Below, in pieces: positions 61,979 through 64,000 of a stretch of 64,000 nucleotides of DNA (position 1 is the stretch's first letter; each line of letters begins with the position of its first letter). A program made the position numbers and the translations under genes. The stretch is taken from the NCBI GenBank assembly GCA_019057385.1, contig JAHQJS010000006.1:641038-705037 (forward strand), in the 5' to 3' direction. The notes beneath the pieces are model-generated. The model saw nothing but the letters and a program-made list of their open reading frames with translations. It made no database searches and was not told the origin of the DNA. Source of the DNA: Candidatus Borrarchaeum weybense (GTDB lineage Archaea; Asgardarchaeota; Sifarchaeia; Borrarchaeales; Borrarchaeaceae).

Positions 61979-63140
61979 AATTATCAATCCTTGTCTGCTT
62001 TTGTCCATTGATTTCCAAGAAAGGTGTCGCCCGTTTTATGACAACTCCAATTCTTGCCAGTTCTTTCAATTTCTTGAAACGATAACCCGCTTTTTTTGCC
62101 TTTATAATCCTCCTAGCTGACGTCGGTCCAATACCTGGTACCTTAAGTAATTCCTTTAGGGTAATGTCTTCATTATTCACGTCGATAGGATAGCGATCCA
62201 AGTTTTGAAATGCATAGCAGAGTTTCACGTCCTTTGACAAATTGAACATGTTGTTTTCATTTAACACGTTTTTTAGATCTCTGAAGTGAAAATCGTAATG
62301 TCGATAGAGAAAGTCAGCTTGATATAATCGTACTTCCCTAATTAGAGGTGTCTTTGGATTTTTCTCTAGAGGAGTTTGACCAATAGGGTCAAAAGCGCTA
62401 AAATAAGCCCTTTTCAGATCCATTTGACAATAAAGTTTTTCCATTCTTTCTAATATCTCTAAATCGCTTTCACCTGCTGCACCTACGACAAATTGAGTTG
62501 TTTGACCTGCTGGAACATACTTATCTTCTCTCTCAGCCAAAGTTTTAATCCACTTCATTCGCTTTAAGATGTCAGTCATCATTCTCTTTGTGGATGAAAG
62601 TTCAGAAAGTCTTGATTGGCTTGGAGCCTCAATATTCATTGAAAGTCTGTCTGTAATTGCTGAAGTGCGTTTAATTTGATCATAATTCGCTCCGGGAATA
62701 AGTTTCAAATGTATATAGCCATTGAAATAATGTTTTGTTCTTAACAACTCGACAACTTCAAGAGTCTTTTCCATAGCTATTTCCGGATCTCTAGGCATTC
62801 CTGAGCTTAAGAATAATCCTTCAACATAATTTCGTTCGTATAGTCCGAGAAAAACTCTCACTAGTTCTTTAGGTTCAAACGAAGCCTTTAAGCATTCTCT
62901 TCCAACTCTATTGATACAATAAGCGCAGTCATTTGAGCATTGATTTGTTAAGAGTACTCTAAAGAGGGAGACACACCTACCGTCTGGGGTAAAGCTATGG
63001 CAAACACCACTTGCCACAGGATTTCCCATTCCAGCTTTATTGAATTTTGAATATGAATTTGCTCTGTTTGAGGCTGTTGAAGCACACAGGTCATACTTTG
63101 CCGCCGCTCCCAATATTTTAAGTTTTTCAAGAAATCCCAT
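61971..63140 (-). CDS. Putative DNA modification/repair radical SAM protein (TIGR03916-type)
   Basis: 389 residues. YDLCASTASNR then SGVCHSFTPDGRCVSLF precede the radical SAM motif CSNDCAYC at about residue 70. LFLSSGMPRDPE follows, and a C-terminal helix-hairpin-helix (LLKVPGIGPTSARRIIKAKK) binds DNA. This family pairs with DUF4130; the two genes overlap here. The chemistry on DNA is not established. Confidence 0.85.
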   Translation of the reverse strand: MGFLEKLKILGAAAKYDLCASTASNRANSYSKFNKAGMGNPVASGVCHSFTPDGRCVSLFRVLLTNQCSNDCAYCINRVGRECLKASFEPKELVRVFLGLYERNYVEGLFLSSGMPRDPEIAMEKTLEVVELLRTKHYFNGYIHLKLIPGANYDQIKRTSAITDRLSMNIEAPSQSRLSELSSTKRMMTDILKRMKWIKTLAEREDKYVPAGQTTQFVVGAAGESDLEILERMEKLYCQMDLKRAYFSAFDPIGQTPLEKNPKTPLIREVRLYQADFLYRHYDFHFRDLKNVLNENNMFNLSKDVKLCYAFQNLDRYPIDVNNEDITLKELLKVPGIGPTSARRIIKAKKAGYRFKKLKELARIGVVIKRATPFLEINGQKQTRIDNYV

Positions 63141-63324
63141 TTCCCCTATCTCACCGCAACCAGTTTAAAAGAAAATTTGACTAATTTAAAGACTGATAGT
63201 GACGTTAAATAGTTAGAGAGGGTTCTGGAAAAGTGATCAAAGTAATCTTGGACCACCTTGTTTTGGTACTTTTTACTTTTGTGACTTTCAAAAATCTATA
63301 TTAGACCAAAGATAACTCCTAACT

Positions 63325-64000
63325 ATGGAAAATCAAAAACGGGCCTATATATATGCGCTCACAGCAGTATTATTTTGGTCTACAGTAGCATCTGCTTTTA
63401 AAATCACGTTAAGATATTTAGACTTATTTCAACTACTATTTTATTCTTCAATAATCTCTATTGCAGTCTTTTTTGTGGTTTTGTTAATCCAGAAAAAGTT
63501 ATTTTTATTGAAAACGTATTCAAAGACTGATTATTTACACTCTGCATTTCTTGGATTTTTAAATCCCTTCCTTTACTATGTAGTCCTGTTAAAAGCGTAC
63601 TCAATGCTGCCTGCTCAAGAAGCCCAAGCGTTGAACTATACATGGGGAATAGCGATTGCTTTATTATCTATTCCTTTACTTAAGCAGAGAATAAAATCTA
63701 CTAGTATTCTTGCACTCATTGTTAGTTTCATCGGAGTAGTCGTAATTGGCACAAGAGGCGATTTAACGTCATTAAAGTTTTCAGATCCTCTTGCTGTGTC
63801 TTTAGCTGTTGGTTCTTCAGGAATCTGGGCATTGTTTTGGATTTACAATACAAAAGATGAAAGAGATGAAGTAACAAAATTATTCCTTAACTTCACTTTT
63901 GGTTTTCTTTTTATTCTAATTACAACTCTTATCTTTTCAACAGTGATAGTTTCTCCAATCGGACTTTTTGGAGCAACTTACGTAGGTATCTTCGAAATGG
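63325..64000 (+). CDS. EamA/DMT-family transporter (3' end outside window)
   Basis: 225 residues visible from ATG. About seven spans. AVLFWSTVASAFKITLRYLD opens the first EamA repeat, and QEAQALNYTWGIAIALLS its end. Such drug/metabolite transporters export or import small molecules. The C-terminal repeat is cut by the window edge. Confidence 0.8.
   Translation, partial: MENQKRAYIYALTAVLFWSTVASAFKITLRYLDLFQLLFYSSIISIAVFFVVLLIQKKLFLLKTYSKTDYLHSAFLGFLNPFLYYVVLLKAYSMLPAQEAQALNYTWGIAIALLSIPLLKQRIKSTSILALIVSFIGVVVIGTRGDLTSLKFSDPLAVSLAVGSSGIWALFWIYNTKDERDEVTKLFLNFTFGFLFILITTLIFSTVIVSPIGLFGATYVGIFEM

Noticed and set aside
62140..62160. TACCTTAAGTAA in the right half as another palindrome copy
   Set aside because: It has an extra base in the core and lies inside the HhH part of the radical SAM gene.

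Overview
The window looks like part of an Asgard archaeon genome, probably Lokiarchaeota-like. It is AT-rich, most genes follow archaeal-type Shine-Dalgarno sites, and the right half carries an archaeal HdrABC/MvhADG (Vhu) heterodisulfide reductase-hydrogenase cluster, SepSecS for selenocysteine synthesis, a GTP-dependent dephospho-CoA kinase, an M42 peptidase, indolepyruvate:ferredoxin oxidoreductase and a gelsolin-like protein. No methyl-CoM reductase is seen. The lineage is inferred from gene content; no rRNA or tRNA gene was recognised.

Positions 1 to about 35.5 kb form a mobile-element region, cut by the left window edge. It holds a Ycf46-like AAA ATPase with DUF1257-like and DUF2997-like partners, a TOPRIM protein, a nuclease-primase fusion next to a second PD-(D/E)xK nuclease, a tyrosine recombinase at the right end, a serine recombinase overlapping a VRR-NUC nuclease, an HsdM/HsdS pair without a visible HsdR, a Panacea-like candidate toxin-antitoxin pair, a spore-photoproduct-lyase-like radical SAM protein, an HExxH protein and many small zinc-ribbon, ribbon-helix-helix, AbrB and membrane proteins. 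No capsid, terminase or conjugation ATPase was recognised, so plasmid or virus is undecided.

This region has its own non-coding vocabulary. The palindrome TACYTARGTA occurs about 20 times exactly between 1.4 and 34.1 kb and was not found in the right half. A family of hairpin leaders precedes seven genes between 1.5 and 7.6 kb. Complex foldable segments lie at 19.5-20.1 kb, and a tandem pair of covarying stem-loops with GUGAUGA cores lies at 33.5-33.7 kb. Several genes are in frame with a good Shine-Dalgarno site only if AUA or AUU starts translation.

From 35.6 kb on the content is chromosomal: NifB-like radical SAM, a GcvH-like lipoyl protein, SepSecS (minus strand), then a plus-strand cluster FrhB-like - HdrA - MvhD - MvhG - MvhA - VhuU - HdrC - HdrB - GcvH-like. 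MvhA stops before the C-terminal nickel-binding motif. That motif is encoded by a separate short reading frame (VhuU) with an in-frame UGA at the nickel-ligand position, followed by a foldable SECIS candidate. Together these would make an electron-bifurcating or confurcating hydrogenase-Hdr complex linked to F420 or ferredoxin, with SepSecS making the selenocysteine it needs. The rest is housekeeping: gelsolin-like protein, pyruvate kinase, DPCK, M42 peptidase, IorAB, a glycosyltransferase, a CPBP protease, regulators, a thioredoxin-fold protein, a DNA-repair radical SAM/DUF4130 pair and an EamA transporter cut by the window end.
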